From assembly GCA_025766275.1 (NCBI GenBank), contig JAFKAC010000021.1, forward strand, positions 434,001 to 498,000: a stretch of DNA of 64,000 nt, read 5' to 3'. A program made the position numbers and the translations under genes. Positions 33,434-45,806 of the stretch are shown here, piece by piece. Positions within the stretch are counted from its first letter, which is position 1. Every line of letters starts with the position of its first letter. Below the pieces are notes generated by a model, which searched no databases, had not been told where the DNA came from, and was given only the letters and a program-made list of their open reading frames with translations. Origin of the DNA: Lactarius indigo. Its lineage: Eukaryota > Basidiomycota > Agaricomycetes > Russulales > Russulaceae.

Positions 33434-35976
33434 CTACGGGTCGATAAACGTGCTCTCGAGCCCAGCCTTGCTCACGCGTCGCATCGGCTGCAGGGTGTTC
33501 TCGTCAACCGGGGCTCGGCGCGCGTGTCGATACCGCCCGCTCGCGTCCTTCACTTCCATCTCTTGCCCCACGTCCCCTGCCACACCGCGCACGGTGCTCG
33601 GAAGTGGGCCGGTCGTGCCCCCATTGCCCCACGCCGGCGGCAGGCTTTCGCGCATGTGCGACGGCCGTCGTCCGCTAACGCCGATGCCAATCGCCGCGCC
33701 GCGGTTGTGCGCGTCCCCATCGGTGTGTTCCCCGTCGCCCACACCACCAGCGGATTGCGGCTGTTTGACGACGCCAACGGATTTGCTACCGAGCTCGGCC
33801 TCCTCAAAGTTCATGAGCTCCGACACGAAACCGATGTTGGGCGAGATGCCCTTGCGCCGCTCGAGCACGAAGGTGTAGGCGCGCGACAACGTCCAGTGGT
33901 TCGCGTGAATGAGGTAGGCCATCACGGCGGTCACGGAGCGTGATTTACCAGCTTTACAGTGTACGTAAGTAGGCGCGGAGTGCAAGCTTGCGTCGTCTGC
34001 CATAGCGACGTAAGGTTTGATGATACTCAACAGAAGGGAAAAAGGAACAACGTACCAAGGGCTTCGCAAGCCTCGCGTACACCACGGACGATATTTTCCT
34101 CTTCAACCGTGTCACGCATTGGGATCTTCACGTAACGTTCAAAGCGCTCTCGTAATCGGAGCCCGTGATCGTCGTCGCATTCCGCGGCAATGTTCAAAAT
34201 CCGGCGCACGCCAAGGCTCTCGAGTTCGCGTACATCCTCCTCTGCCGTGATCTCGGGTCCCAGATAAAGAAAGTTGGGTAGGATGGTCGAGACAGTAAAT
34301 GTTGGAATGGCCTCTTCAGTCGAGGGTGGGGCAGAGAGGTCAGGACGCGCAGTACATGGACTCGGAGGAAGGGGAGTACGAGGAGAGGAAGGCATGTTTG
34401 GAGAGGGCGGTGGGAGGAGAAATTCACCAAGTCTTGCCGAGGCTGGTGGTGTGTGGTTGGAGTGAGCGAGGGTGAGATGGGATGGTGAGTGCGCTCGTGG
34501 CGAGGTGCCTCCACCTCCGGGCCATAGTCCAGCCGAAGGAGAGACGGCGAGTGTGGCCGAGCGCAGGGTGCGCACCTGGAGTTTTGGCGGGCCGAGGCGC
34601 TCGGCCGATTTCGTGTCAAGTCTGCGAAGTGCCGTAAGGGACGGTCGGCGTGGTGGAGACGGACGTGGAAAGGCGGACTGTGAGGGGGGAGGCGAGGGCG
34701 AGGCGTCGATGATATTCCAAGGACTACTGTCGGTGTTTCCTGGCAAAATATTGGCAAGCATCGGGACGGGTGACGAGCCCGCACTGAATTCGATTTCTGG
34801 AAGAATCCTAGAGCGTGCAGCCGTCGCGGTGTCGAGCTGAAACAGACCCCCACCTTTCTTCGGCCTTGGCGGAAATGAGAGCTTAGGCGCAGGGGGTGTG
34901 GAGGAAAACTCTTCTTGGACCATAGTTGCGTCGTGGGAAGAATCGATGGATGAAGTGATGAATTTCAGGAGGCCGGGGTGAGCACGAGCAGCAAGCATCC
35001 CACCCTCGAGATAGTCAGCCCTCCCGCGAACGAGGAGGGGAGTGATGACAGGTAGGAGGGCCCAAGCAGTAACTTGCGGATTTAGCCTATCTTGTGGGTT
35101 CATTTCCTCGTCGTAGACGATCACGTCACCATCCCAGGGACCACCAGGAGCCATGAGTGTGTCCCAAGTATGTCTACAGGGTTCTGTGGTGATGAACTGA
35201 CGGAGGGCATCGATGGAGCCAAAGCCAGCGCCGGGTTTTCGAGAACGTTTGAGTATCAATGAGGGGATAGCAAAATTTATGCTCGACTTTATGTGGGAGC
35301 CCAAAAAAGCGGCAGCCGGACGAGTGTCGATGAGGAGTGGGCGGCGAATTGGATTGTCAAGGCGGAAGATAACCGAGGCGGGGTCGATGGAGCGAGAGGG
35401 ACTATGTGGTATATCTAGGATAGGTCGATCAAAAGCAGAAGAGCCAATGTAGTGCGCGCTGAGGGGGGGGGATTTGGGATCAGAGATAGGCGTGTAGTAT
35501 ATGCTAGGGGAAGCAATGCTAGACGCCGGGCTGGAAGAGCGGGGCTGGGTGAAGTCGGACCAATTTGAAGCGGATGAAAGGGGTCGAGTAGGTGAGCGAG
35601 GAGGGGAAGGGGAAATTGGGATGGGACGAAGACGGAGATTTTTCTGTACGTTTCGTCGAAGTTGTTCGAGAACGGCGAGTTGATTCGATATATCATCCGG
35701 GGCCTTTATGTGGTCGGCGTCTGTTTCAGAGTGGCCGTATGTAGTGAAGGCGGCTGAGAGGGGAGTAGCATATATGGGGGAAGTCGGGGGGGTGAATCTA
35801 TGAAGAGAGTGATGATCAAGTTCGTCGATGGGAGTTTCTAGTTCGAGCACGGAGGGAGAGGTAGCGGATCTCTTTGGTGGAGGCGATAAAGCGAGATTTG
35901 GAGGACGAGCCCTCTTTGCCTGCGCTGCGATGGAGGAGCGAGCAGCTGGACCGACGACGACCGCGGGGGTGTTCAT
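33434..35976 (-). CDS. Rhodanese plus dual-specificity protein phosphatase (MAPK phosphatase type)
   Basis: Two exons, 35976-34056 and 33996-33434, with a 59-nt GTACGT...CAG intron; 2,484 nt giving 827 residues. The N terminus is basic with an NLS-like KRARPP. A rhodanese-like domain lies near residues 170-310 (LLIDTRPAAAFLGSHI, VIVYDEE, YLEGGM). A long Ser/Pro-rich linker follows, then a dual-specificity phosphatase domain near 540-720: FLYLGPEITAEED, a general-acid Asp region (IPMRDT) and the active site HCKAGKSRS (HCX5R). Rhodanese-like plus phosphatase is the layout of MAP-kinase phosphatases, where the first domain docks the kinase, so it probably dephosphorylates Thr and Tyr of a MAP kinase. 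The intron falls just before the catalytic loop. Which kinase it acts on cannot be read from sequence. Confidence 0.9.
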
Positions 35977-36123
35977 GGCCTTGGTCGTTGATTGTATGCT
36001 GCCAGATGCCCACAGTCATTAAAAAGTAAATATTTAGCACACCATAAAGGGTTAGAATGAATCTCCGCTGGGGCGATATCCCACTTGCACTTTCCGGTGA
36101 CTTGACCTGACCCAACACTCGTC

Positions 36124-39100
36124 ATGTCGACCACCGTCAAATCGTCATCCTCCACCTCTGTCCCAGAATCTAAACGGCATCACCACCCCCACCAGCCAAA
36201 AGTACCTGATCAGTATCGTTCCCAGGTACAGCAGCTGCGGGAACTCTTTCCCGACTGGTCCAACGACGGTCTGTCCTACCTCCTTCAATTAAGCTTTTAC
36301 TCTTCGCGTCCTCATCTCTTGCTCTCTAGACCTCCTTTCAACCCTGACCGAAGTAGGCGGAGACATCACACTCGCTGCTACACGTATTACTGAAGGTTAG
36401 TATCCTCCCAGGATCACTATGTCTTTTCACTCATTCCACTCTAAAGGTCACGCCGAACAATGGGGCGCCGTCACCCGCAAAAAGGACAAAAAATCCTCAG
36501 CTCAAGCTAAAGATTCCGCTCCTGCTCGGGAAAGGGGTGAATCTCGTGGAGGCAGGGGAGGACGCGGTGGACGTGGCGGCCCAGGTCGTGGTGGTGCTGC
36601 AGGCGGTCGCTCTGTCAGTGCCCGTGGTGGCCATCGCGAGGCTCACCGCACATCTACCCACGCTTCCAGCGGCGCCCATGCATCGCCTCCCGCTAACGGC
36701 GATACTCCTACCACCGAGTCGTGGGTCGAACAGTCTGCAGTCACTAGCGCCGATGCTGGCGCCAGCTGGGGCTCCACCTCAGAGACCCAAGCTGGAACAC
36801 CTTCCGCCTCGGGATGGGGTGCCACTGATTCTACCTGGGGTACTAACACAACTACCAATGGGTCAGTAGCGGCCTCTCCTGCGGTCAAGCCACAGCCTAT
36901 CGCCGCCCCCCGAGCCGTTGTCAAGACTCCTGCTACTTCCAAGCTTTCCTGGGCGCAAATTGCCCGGTGTGTTTCCGTCCCTTCATCATCCCATTCTATT
37001 TTCATACTCTACTTCACAGCCCCCCCGAAAAACCACCCACTCCCGCCCCTTCTACCACCCATCAAACTGCCACCCTCCCTCCGGTCCCCCCCGCTCCGCT
37101 CGAACCTCCTCGCGAACCCACTCCTCCCCCCGTACTTGCCCAGGAAGCTGAGCCCACGACAGAATCTCAAACAGGCTGGGAAGAGCCCACAACCGTACAA
37201 AATCCCCCTTGGGAGGACGATTTGCAATCAAAACCTCTGGCCCCTGCCACTGAACCTTGGGAGACGACTCCTGAGGAAATTAAAGTCCACGATGAAGTAA
37301 AACCCATCTCGACTGAACGTCCTCAAGCACCCGCGCCTGAACCAGTACCCGAGCCCATCGCGGTATCATTACCTGCGCCACAAGCCAAGGAACCTGTCAG
37401 CGGCAGCGGGCTTAGTGAGGCAATCCCCAAGCACGTGGCACCTATACATCCCAGACCTAGTAGTGCAGCACACCGGCACAGCGCAAGGTTCAAGACTGAC
37501 CAGGCTGTCACACTTCCGAATAACTTTGGCTCTGGCCTTGAGAAAGTCGGCATGCAGTTCGGTAGCCTCAGTATTGGCGGCGACGAAATTGTAGACACTA
37601 AACTGTGAGTGGCCTTTGTGTTACCTAGAGCAGTACCGTGGGCTTATGTTTATGTAGTGAGCCCGTGGCACCACCTGCTCCTGAGCCAGTTGCGAAGCCG
37701 CCGACTGAATCACCTGTAGCACCCGAGCCCCAGAGAGCCCCCTCTGCACCTGCACCCCCTCAACAAGAAGCGCCTGTTACTTCTCCCCCAGTTACTACCT
37801 CTCTCAGCTCAGCACCGAGCTTCACTCAGCAGACTCAACCACCAGCAATTCCCCAACAGTCACAGACACAAACTTCTGCTCCGCCACAGCCTGCTCCTTC
37901 CCACCTTCCCACCTCCGTCTCACAACCAACGCTTTCCACACCCTCGGTTGCTCCCCAAGTCTCCTCCCCCATGTCTAGTTACCCGCACCAGTCACAACAG
38001 CCGCAACAATCGCAACCTCAACCCCAACAGCAAGTATCGCCCCCCTCCCTTAACAATCATCAGCAACCTCCCCATCAATCGTTGCAGCACCAGTATGCCC
38101 AGCACGGGGTTCCAACCCATCTCGACCCCGCGCAAGCGCAGCACCAGTCACCCCTTCCCCAACAGCAAGTGCCGTCGTCTTTCTACCGCCAGCCGGAGGC
38201 ACAGACCCCCTACTTCCATACGGGTGCAGGAACGCCACCTACTTCCCAAGCCCAAGACAGCTCATACGGAGCGTTTAGCCAGCTGGGCCAGCAGGGCCCT
38301 GTTTCTCAACTTGGTGGATTCAGCGGTACCGAATATGCCTATGCTGACAGCCAACAACGGGTGAGTACTTCTGGTTTGCATTCGCGCTTGCGGAGGATCT
38401 GTAGCTCTGCTTTTAGAACTTCTATGACTCATATGGCCAACAGCAGACTGGCGGATTCGGTACACGCAGTGGGTTGCACGACGACGTTAAAGGGCTGCCT
38501 GGCCTCCAGCAACAGCAGCAACAGCAGCCGCAACAACCGCAACAGCAACAGGGCGGACCAGCACCTCCTCCGGGCAGCGCTCAGCAGGGTGGCCAGAGCT
38601 ACCCACCTCCCATGGGTTACTATCAGCCGTATCCACAAAACCAGTACTATGGCAACCCGTACAACTATGCCTACAGCGTCCCGCAGCCATTCGTCAAATA
38701 CCCTGTCTTCCCCCCCGGTCCAGGTTCTGCACCGAGTCCCGCAGGCCCGCCTGGGAAACAACCCCAGTCATACGGACAAGGCCAGGGTCCAGAGTCTGTA
38801 CGGCCAGCAACACCAGCAGGCCTACGAGGAGCCACAGTTGAGTTATCACCCACACGCACACAGTCACTCGCACCAATTGAGCGGCAGCCTCGGTGGCGTT
38901 GGCGTCCTTCCTGGCACGGACTACAACAAGCCGCTGTACGCGCACCAGCATCAGCAAGGGCTTGGCGCGCGCGGGGCGGCCACGTCGCCTGAGGCCGCGT
39001 TCAAGCCGTACGTACAGGGCGGCGCGGGCGCGAAGGACGTCGGAGGCGTCGGTTCGGGTGCCACCGGAGGCCCGCAAGGCCGCGGTGCTGCGCCCGCACA

Positions 39101-39312
39101 GGCGACTGGGTTCTATGGTGCCTGCCGCGGGCAGGTTCGCGCAAGGCCCTGGGGCACAGACACAGGGCGGCGGACCGGGACAGGCTCAGCAGGCGCAGGG
39201 TGGGCCAGCCGCTCACCTTGGGTACCCGCAGGCTGCGACTGAGGGCGCGTTCTACTCGGCGTATGGCCCCGCCGCGGCGCAACAGGGAAGGCAGCAGGGA
39301 TATTGGCAGTAA
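36124..39312 (+). CDS. DEF1: CUE-domain, Gln-rich protein, DEF1-like
   Basis: Exons 36124-36268, 36330-36395, 36447-36966, 37020-37604, 37658-38360 and 38417-39312. The spliced N terminus gives a CUE-type ubiquitin-binding domain (LRELFPDWSNDDLL, then EVGGDITLAATRI). An RGG-rich stretch, a SWAQIAR motif, a Pro-rich region with FGSLSIGGDE, and a long Gln/Pro/Tyr-rich tail follow. CUE plus Gln-rich tail is the layout of Def1, which promotes ubiquitin-dependent removal of stalled RNA polymerase II. The last exon has two apparent one-base gains near 38795 and 39120; allowing for them the frame runs on to a plausible end, QQGRQQGYWQ. Head-to-head with the phosphatase gene 147 bp away, suggesting a shared promoter. 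The family call rests on architecture. Confidence 0.68.
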
Positions 39313-39650
39313 AGCACCCGCGGCCGTCTTGAAAGTCCCATGTTCTTTCCGCCTTTTTTTTGTTCCGCTTCTCCGCTTCGTTGTCGATATCATACGTCCC
39401 GACTTTTTTTTCTCTTTCTTTATCTCACTCTCCTCTCATCCTCTCATGTCTCTGTCCACTCACATCTTGTACGTTTATCGTCAATTACTCTATGCAAAAT
39501 CGAGTTATTGTGCGGCTTGCGGCAGTCCAATCCGAGTGTGTGTTTAATTTAGCGGTTATTACGTGTGGGGAAGCACCAATGAAAACGATAAAAGGCAGTG
39601 TACAGATACATACAAGTACGAGAACAGAGGGAAGAACCAGGTGACGGACG
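39313..39650. other. Intergenic between convergent genes
   Basis: 338 bp, pyrimidine-rich, with T8-T9 runs; the 3' ends of the DEF1-like and SRAP genes. No gene seen. Confidence 0.5.
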
Positions 39651-41277
39651 TTAGGTTTTGGCAAAGAACGATGTGATTTTGGGCGTCGACTTGGCGGATT
39701 TGGATTTCTTGCGGGGCGACGGCGGCGTGCTAGTGGTAGCAGGCTAGACAGTTGCGATAATCAGCTGGGGTGGGTCTGGGTTTGGAAACTCATAAAGACG
39801 TATTTCCGCACCTTGAGCTTTCTCTTCGGAGCCGGAGACGACTTGAAAGGAAAAGAAGTGAGTAAGTGGGAACGGGCGGATAACACGCAATGGCAATGCG
39901 AACTCACCCGGGCCGGATGTCGACGTGATGGTGATAGAGACGAGTCACCTTGCGTCATCTTTGGCTTTGCCCTTGGCATATTTGGATGGCTTGGAGCATC
40001 GTCCTGTGGGGTGGAAACAGTGGAGTGAAGTGGGGTGTGCATGAGAGAGGGGGGGAAAGCTAGAACACTGACCGAAGGACGACCAGGGAGAATCTCGATG
40101 TCGCTGTCCGCCGCATCGCTCGCGTCGGCCGTGTCGTCTACGTCTATGAGCTCGGGCGTGACCGGACGTTCTGTCTTGACATTACAGCTACGATCGAGGT
40201 GTGACGTGATCTCCTCTGGAGGGGACGGGTCGCGCTTCCTCTTTCCGCCCACCATGATAGGGTGCCCATCGTCTTCCTTCTTCTGAGTGGGGGACCCCTT
40301 CGCTTTGCTAGCCGCCTGACGCGTGAAGAGCGCCTCGATGCCGTCTTTGCGCTTCTCCACCGGCTCGATGAACGTCGGCGACTCGACGCCGACCCTCCCT
40401 ACTTCTTGCGGGACGGCGTAGCTGTTCGTGCGTCAGGTCACGAGGCGTGAAATAAGTTATTCTCCGCACCATTCGAGTGGAGAGTCAGAGTCGGCGTAGG
40501 GGTCGAGCAGACGGCTCAGTTTGGGGTCCCAGGTCTGCGTGGACGTGTCGAGCCATCTGTCGAGCGCGTCTTGAGAGGTGAGGATGACGGGCTGGCGGTC
40601 GTGCAGCCACGCATAGTCGCTGCTCGCCGCAGTGGTGACGATCGTGAACGTCCAAAGTGGCTCCGATTGGCCTGGCTATCATCAGCCCCTTTTTTCTCGC
40701 CGGCTATACGGTACAGTACAGTACCCACCATCCAGGGTCGCCGAGTCATATAGGCCGGCGAATAGCATGAGCCGCCGATCCTTGTGTCGCGTAAAGTGGG
40801 GGATGCGCTGCGTGCCTTTCTTGAGCCATTCGTAGTAGCTGGGGTTCGCATGAAAAAGGTGCCCCAAGGGGAAGAGTAGAGCACGCACCCTTGAGCGACG
40901 ACAACGCAGCGCTTCCTTCCCTTGATACTACCCCACATACCCCCGCCCTCCTCGAGGTTCTCGGCCCTCGCGTTGATCGTGTTCAGAGACGGGGGCTCAG
41001 CCTTGCTCCAGTGGGGTACAAGACCCCACTTCATCGAGTGCATCACCAGCGCAGGCTCTCCTGGCTGCGCGCGACGAATGACGGGTGCGCGGGTACGTGG
41101 TGCGGACGTTGTAGCGAGGCGCAAAGTGGTCTCTGTCGACCCACTGGTCGATGCGAAGCGCGGGATACCCATCGAGCTGTTCTATCTCGTCTTCCTGATT
41201 CCAAAGTTCAACGTGGGGTCGATAGATTAGATATATTTGGAACTGACTCTGAGAGCGAGTGCGAACCTGCCACACAT
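39651..41277 (-). CDS. SRAP/HMCES-type abasic-site DNA-protein crosslinking protein
   Basis: Starts MCGRFALALR, with Cys2 as the catalytic residue that bonds abasic sites in single-stranded DNA in the SRAP family. Exon 1 is 41277-41248; introns follow at 41247-41195, 40888-40839, 40728-40672 and 40469-40422. Further family motifs are MKWGLVPHW, LNTINARAE, KRCVVVAQG then YYEWL, and WLHDRQPVIL with the conserved His. The C-terminal half, beyond VESPTFIEPV, is fungal-specific and basic/acidic, with further introns whose edges I did not fix. It ends TPKITSFFAKT, a PIP-box-like motif lacking the usual Gln. One extra base near 41104 shifts the frame inside exon 2 between RYNV and APRTRAP. Either this is an assembly error or the allele is dead. 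Confidence 0.85.
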
Positions 41278-41649
41278 GTTGGTGGACTGGGACGGAAAGG
41301 GCCGGGCCGAGGAACGATCACATCTTATCTCGGTTGCACGGCTACTGTTGCGTACTAAATACAGTACAGATACACCCGAATGTGCTATGGAAGTATGGCA
41401 TGGAATGTTAGCGTATCGTGCTAGTGCATTGTTTGGCCAAGAAAGGGAAGCAGAAGCGGATTGCACACGTCATAGCACCAACTCCGGCAAAAGCCGCGGA
41501 CGGAGTGGTCGTGCCGTGAGGCAGATGTGAAGTGAGCCGAGTGCTCTGTTGGATCGTGTCTGGACCACTGCTTCTTACCCTGAGACCGACCCTACCACTA
41601 TTAACTTCCTTCCATCCATCGCTCTCCCAGCTCAACCGACCGACCGACC
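41278..41649. other. Divergent promoter region
   Basis: 372 bp between the divergent SRAP and membrane-protein genes. No motif I can name. Confidence 0.45.
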
Positions 41650-42854
41650 ATGTCACCCGAACCACCCGTGGCAATTCTATCCGATCCCACTTTCGTCCCA
41701 CCCAACGACCCACCCCCTCCCTACCCTTCTCGCGATCGCCGCCATAGACGACGCCGTCCAACGGTAGAGCTTAGCAGCGCTGACTCTGAAGATGTTCTTT
41801 TCCCTGGCTCGACCCATACCCACGCCGATGAGACTACTCCCTTACTCGGCGTGTCCTCGCCTACACGCCGCACCCGCACGATGTCGCTCTCGAGCGGAGC
41901 CAGCGTCTCACCGAGCCTCGCACAAACCGTCGTTTCCGCCTTCCGCATAGATCTCGACTCGGATGTCGAAGACACGGAGGAGAGAAACAGCAACTCACAC
42001 ACAGACGCCGCCCCGCCCGACAATCACCTCGCCACTGCTCCTGGAATCACACGGCGCAGAGCACGAGGCTTTCGTCCCGCTGGAGCCTCTACTTTCGCCC
42101 GATGGGCCGAAAGGCCTATTGGTCTGCACTCCTGCACCTTCTCGTCTTCAACTTTTTCTATGCGCTCTTCGCATGGGTCTATCTGTTCGTGTTTACCCTG
42201 GTACGCGGAAAAAAATATCTCGTTCCCCCTTCGCAACTCACGCCCCATTCGCTGCGTCATAGCTGGGAACCATTCTACTCGTCGCGCTCCCACTCGGAGC
42301 CGTCCTGTGCTTTTTCGATCTCCTTGGCGCGAGAGCCCTAGCACGTGGTGAGGTGAGTATTTTCGTAGGGGCGCTTCCGCGTTACGGTCTCTGATCCACG
42401 GTTCCAGATCGCCTTGCAGAGCACCTTCCATGGCCCACTTGCGTATTCACTCCATGGCCATGAATATCCCATATTCACACGCTTGCGAATGCCGACACCG
42501 GAAGAGGTCGAGGCGGGGTTGGGAATTCGGAACGAGCGCTCGTTCTATCGCAACTCGTTTTCAATGGTGAGATCCAGGACCATGCTCCAGCGCCGCGGCG
42601 CCAACACGTGTGTGGTGTTCTGACGCACGATGACTTGTCCCCAGTTCACGGACCCGACTTCATATCAAGCCCTGTTCTACTTCCTCGTAATCAAACCGGG
42701 AATTACGATACTGCTGACTTTACTTGTCCTTATCGTCGTTCCCATATCCCTCTTACTGGTCGTGCCGGCGCCGGCCATGTTAAGGCTCGTTCGGCGGCTG
42801 GGAATTTGGCAAGCGAATGTTGCTGTTGACGGACTATACTTGGGAGGAGGGTGA
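41650..42854 (+). CDS. Multi-pass membrane protein, conserved fungal family, function unknown
   Basis: Exons: 41650-42200, 42263-42352, 42408-42566 and 42645-42854. The N terminus is a Ser/Pro/Arg-rich, probably cytosolic region. Hydrophobic segments: ALLHLLVFNFFYALFAWVYL, LLVALPLGAVLCFFDLLG, and a long C-terminal pair (FYFLVIKPGITILLTLLVLI, VVPISLLLVVPAPAM). The conserved tail includes SFYRNSFSM, FTDPTSYQ and RRLGIWQANVAVDGLY. I recall this tail from many basidiomycete proteins without a function. The 5' exon needs two +1 shifts (about 42030 and 42095) to link MSPEPP... to the MGRKAYW start of the first membrane helix; alternatively translation starts at the ATG at 42102. Confidence 0.7.
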
Positions 42855-43171
42855 AAAGAGGAAATGGATGGAGAGGTGTACGATAGTTCATAGCGGCGTT
42901 AACTTAGTGAGGTACGAGACAAGCGCCGGGAAGCGCCAGGGGGGTTATAAGGGCGACTTGTTGGCCTCGTGTACAGATTTCACCTTGACTCTTTCCGACT
43001 CATCTTGGTTGGGGTTCCCAGGCTCATCACGAAGCGCACAGCCATCCTAATACTAATATCCCGTCATAGCCTCCCCCATATAAGCCCTCTCTTGCATCCC
43101 TCCACCTCCTTCTTCCCCTTTCCTCCGTCGTAGCCACTACTACCGCCATTTTCATATTTTTCTTTTGACCA
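42855..43171. other. Intergenic, promoter of BCS1-like gene
   Basis: 317 bp, ending in pyrimidine-rich sequence before the ATG at 43172. Nothing else recognised. Confidence 0.45.
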
Positions 43172-45806
43172 ATGGATGCACTCAAGAGTCTCGTCCAGCC
43201 TCTGGTTGGCAACGTGGCCGGTAATTCCGTCGTCGACGGTATGAAACTCGTCGTCCTTGGCGGCACTGTCGAGACGGCGAGACGCATGTCCAGCTCAGCA
43301 TGGCAAGTTATCCCCCCCCCCGCTACCGTATCCTTCCTTGCTCACCGTCTCTCTCTCGACAGGTCGTCCTTTGTTAATTGTGAGTCATCCCCCCACCACC
43401 CCCAAATTTCACTCATGTGACGTGATGTATTCGCTAACGTGCACTGCCACTCAGCGTTCTTCCTAACGGCGCACTTCTCGGAGGAAGATTACCCGTACGA
43501 GTGGCTAATGCTGTGGCTGTCCCGTCGGCCCGAATGGCAGCGCTCGCGTGAGTTCGAGACGACAACCAACTCGTCCTCCCCCGGGTTCTACGGCTACCGC
43601 GAATCGGACAGCGCTTTCTCAGAAGAGGAACGGGTGGACGACGAGGTTACCGGGAAAAACGCGCATGCGCGTCGTCTTCCAGCCAACGTCAGACACGACC
43701 CACACTATTTTCTACCGGGGGCATTGGCTGCGTGTAAGACGTGGGAGGAAAAGCAATGGATACGAGATGCTGTCCATTAGGTACGCGCCAAACACGTGGC
43801 TCCCCCCAACCTCCGTTGACTCGACTACTCCCCTCCCCCCAGTGTCGTCGCTCGTAGCAATTCGATACTCAAGCAACTCGTCCTTCAGGCGAAAAAGGAG
43901 TATGAAGCCGAAGCCGTCCACCGCATTCAGATCTATTTCGCAGATTCCTATGGCTCTTGGCGTTATACCGACTCCCGACACAAGCGCCCGCTCTCCTCCA
44001 TTGTGCTCAACCCGGGCGTAAAGGAGATGCTTGTAGCTGATGCCAAGGACTTCCTCAAGTCCGAAAAGGTCAGCGCATGCTTACCCCTAGATACCCGTGT
44101 TCTGACGCTCTATAATAGTGGTACGCGGATCGAGGGATCCCCTTCCGTCGCGGCTACCTACTCTACGGTGTCCCTGGCTCGGGCAAGTCATCGCTCATCC
44201 ATGCCCTCGCGGGTGAGCTTCATGCTCGATATTTACGTTGTCTCGCTGTCGTCATCCTGGATAAATGATTCAACTCTCACCACGCTCATGGGCCGTGTCC
44301 CTTCGCGTTGTATCGTCCTACTTGAGGACCTTGACGCTGCCTTCACCCGCTCGGTTTCGCGTTCCAAGGACAAGGAAAAGGATAAGGACAAGAAGAAATC
44401 CGACTCCAAGTCTGACAATGAGGAAGAGTCCACCAGCAGTTCCAGTGGCCGAGGCCGTAGGAATAGGAACAAGGAGAACCTCTCGGATGTTAATACCCTC
44501 ACTCTTAGTGGGTTGCTCAATGCCCTCGACGGTGTTGCTGCCGCTGAGGGCCGCATTCTCTTTGCGTAAGTGATCCCGATTTTCGAGTTTATGGGACCGG
44601 ACCGATCCTTTTTCTCAGTACCTACGAACCACCTCGACCAACTCGACCCTGCGCTCTGCCGTCCCGGTCGCATGGACGTCTGGATCGAATTCAAGAACGC
44701 CTCAAAGTTCCAAGCCCAGCACCTCTTCCGCAACTTCTTCCCGTCCTCCGACGCAGAGGCGGTGGCCAACATCGAACTGGAGACCGAATTGGAACCACTC
44801 GAGATGCCCGCGCCGTCCTCTCCCGCAACCAGTCAACTTAGCTCTCTCTTCTCCGAGGCACTTTCGGGCCTGTCATCCGCTTCCTCACGTTCCGGCTCGC
44901 TTTCCCCGTTGTCTTCTCCAACCCCAGTTGGCAGTCATAGCCGTAGCCGCCGAAGCGAAAGCGTCAGTTCGCGCGCAGGCGCCAAGAGCGAGGCCTCTGA
45001 ACTCTCGTCGGCGGTGGAAGAACACGTTGCCGCGTGTGCACACGCCGCGCCGCCACTCAGCGCTGCGCGCTTAGCACAGCTCGCGAAGCAGTTCGCAGAC
45101 TCGATCCCGGACGAGGGCTTCAGCGTTGCGGCGCTACAAGGCTGTGAGTGTCCCGCTTTCTTCCGGATGTGGCTTGATTGCTAGTGGCTCTCTCCTCCCC
45201 TTTTACGGTATATCATATAATTTTCTTTTACGTAGTGATTCGGGTTTGATCTCGGGACGTGGTGGGTTGCGTGGCAGGACCGTAACGCTTGCTGACACCA
45301 TATTTTTATTATATGTGTAACAGACCTTCTCAAAAACAAGTCCCGACCAGAAACCGCGGCTGAGGGTGCAGCAGCTTGGGTCATCACTGAGCGTGAGCTT
45401 CGTGAAAAGCTCAAGAAGGAGCGCGAGGCCAAAGAACGCGAGCTGGAAAAGGAGGTGCGCCAACGTTTTTGACATGTTGAGTCTCCATCCATTTGCTGAC
45501 GTGGTTTGAAAGGAGAAGGAGCGAGAGGAAGAGGAGAAACGGGCAGCAGAGGCAGAGAAGGAGAAAGAAGCCAAGGCGGATGATGCGGTAGTAGAGCCTG
45601 TCAACGATGAGAATGCCGCGCCGGCGACTGCGGACGGCTCGTCCTCGTCATCCGAGGTCGCCGAGGATCAACAGGCCGACAAGACGGACGACAACAAGAG
45701 CACGACTGATTCTTCTTCGCCCTCGGACGCGGGTGTGACATGGGTGCGGGTCGCCGAGACATCCGAGGGAGCTGAGGTCGAGGCCGAGGCTGATAGCAGC
45801 AGCTGA
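43172..45806 (+). CDS. BCS1-type mitochondrial AAA ATPase
   Basis: Exon 1 43172-43302; a GC-AG intron (GCAAGT...ACAG); a 17-nt exon 43363-43379; then further exons to the stop at 45806. The BCS1 N-terminal region is recognisable ([16 protein letters not shown], then [19 protein letters not shown]). Walker A is GVPGSGKSS, Walker B is [11 protein letters not shown], and [24 protein letters not shown] with the sensor/arginine residues follow. A charged [11 protein letters not shown] insert sits inside the AAA domain, and the C terminus is a Glu/Lys-rich coiled-coil-like stretch. Yeast Bcs1 inserts the Rieske protein into complex III; fungal genomes carry several BCS1-like paralogs, so the exact role is open. 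Three apparent one-base gains occur: an A5 run near 43653, near 44221 (after LAGEL), and near 44624. Confidence 0.85.

Noticed and set aside
33352..33943. Several plus-strand frames over the phosphatase 3' exon
   Set aside because: Shadows of the minus-strand coding exon, which holds the HCX5R active site.
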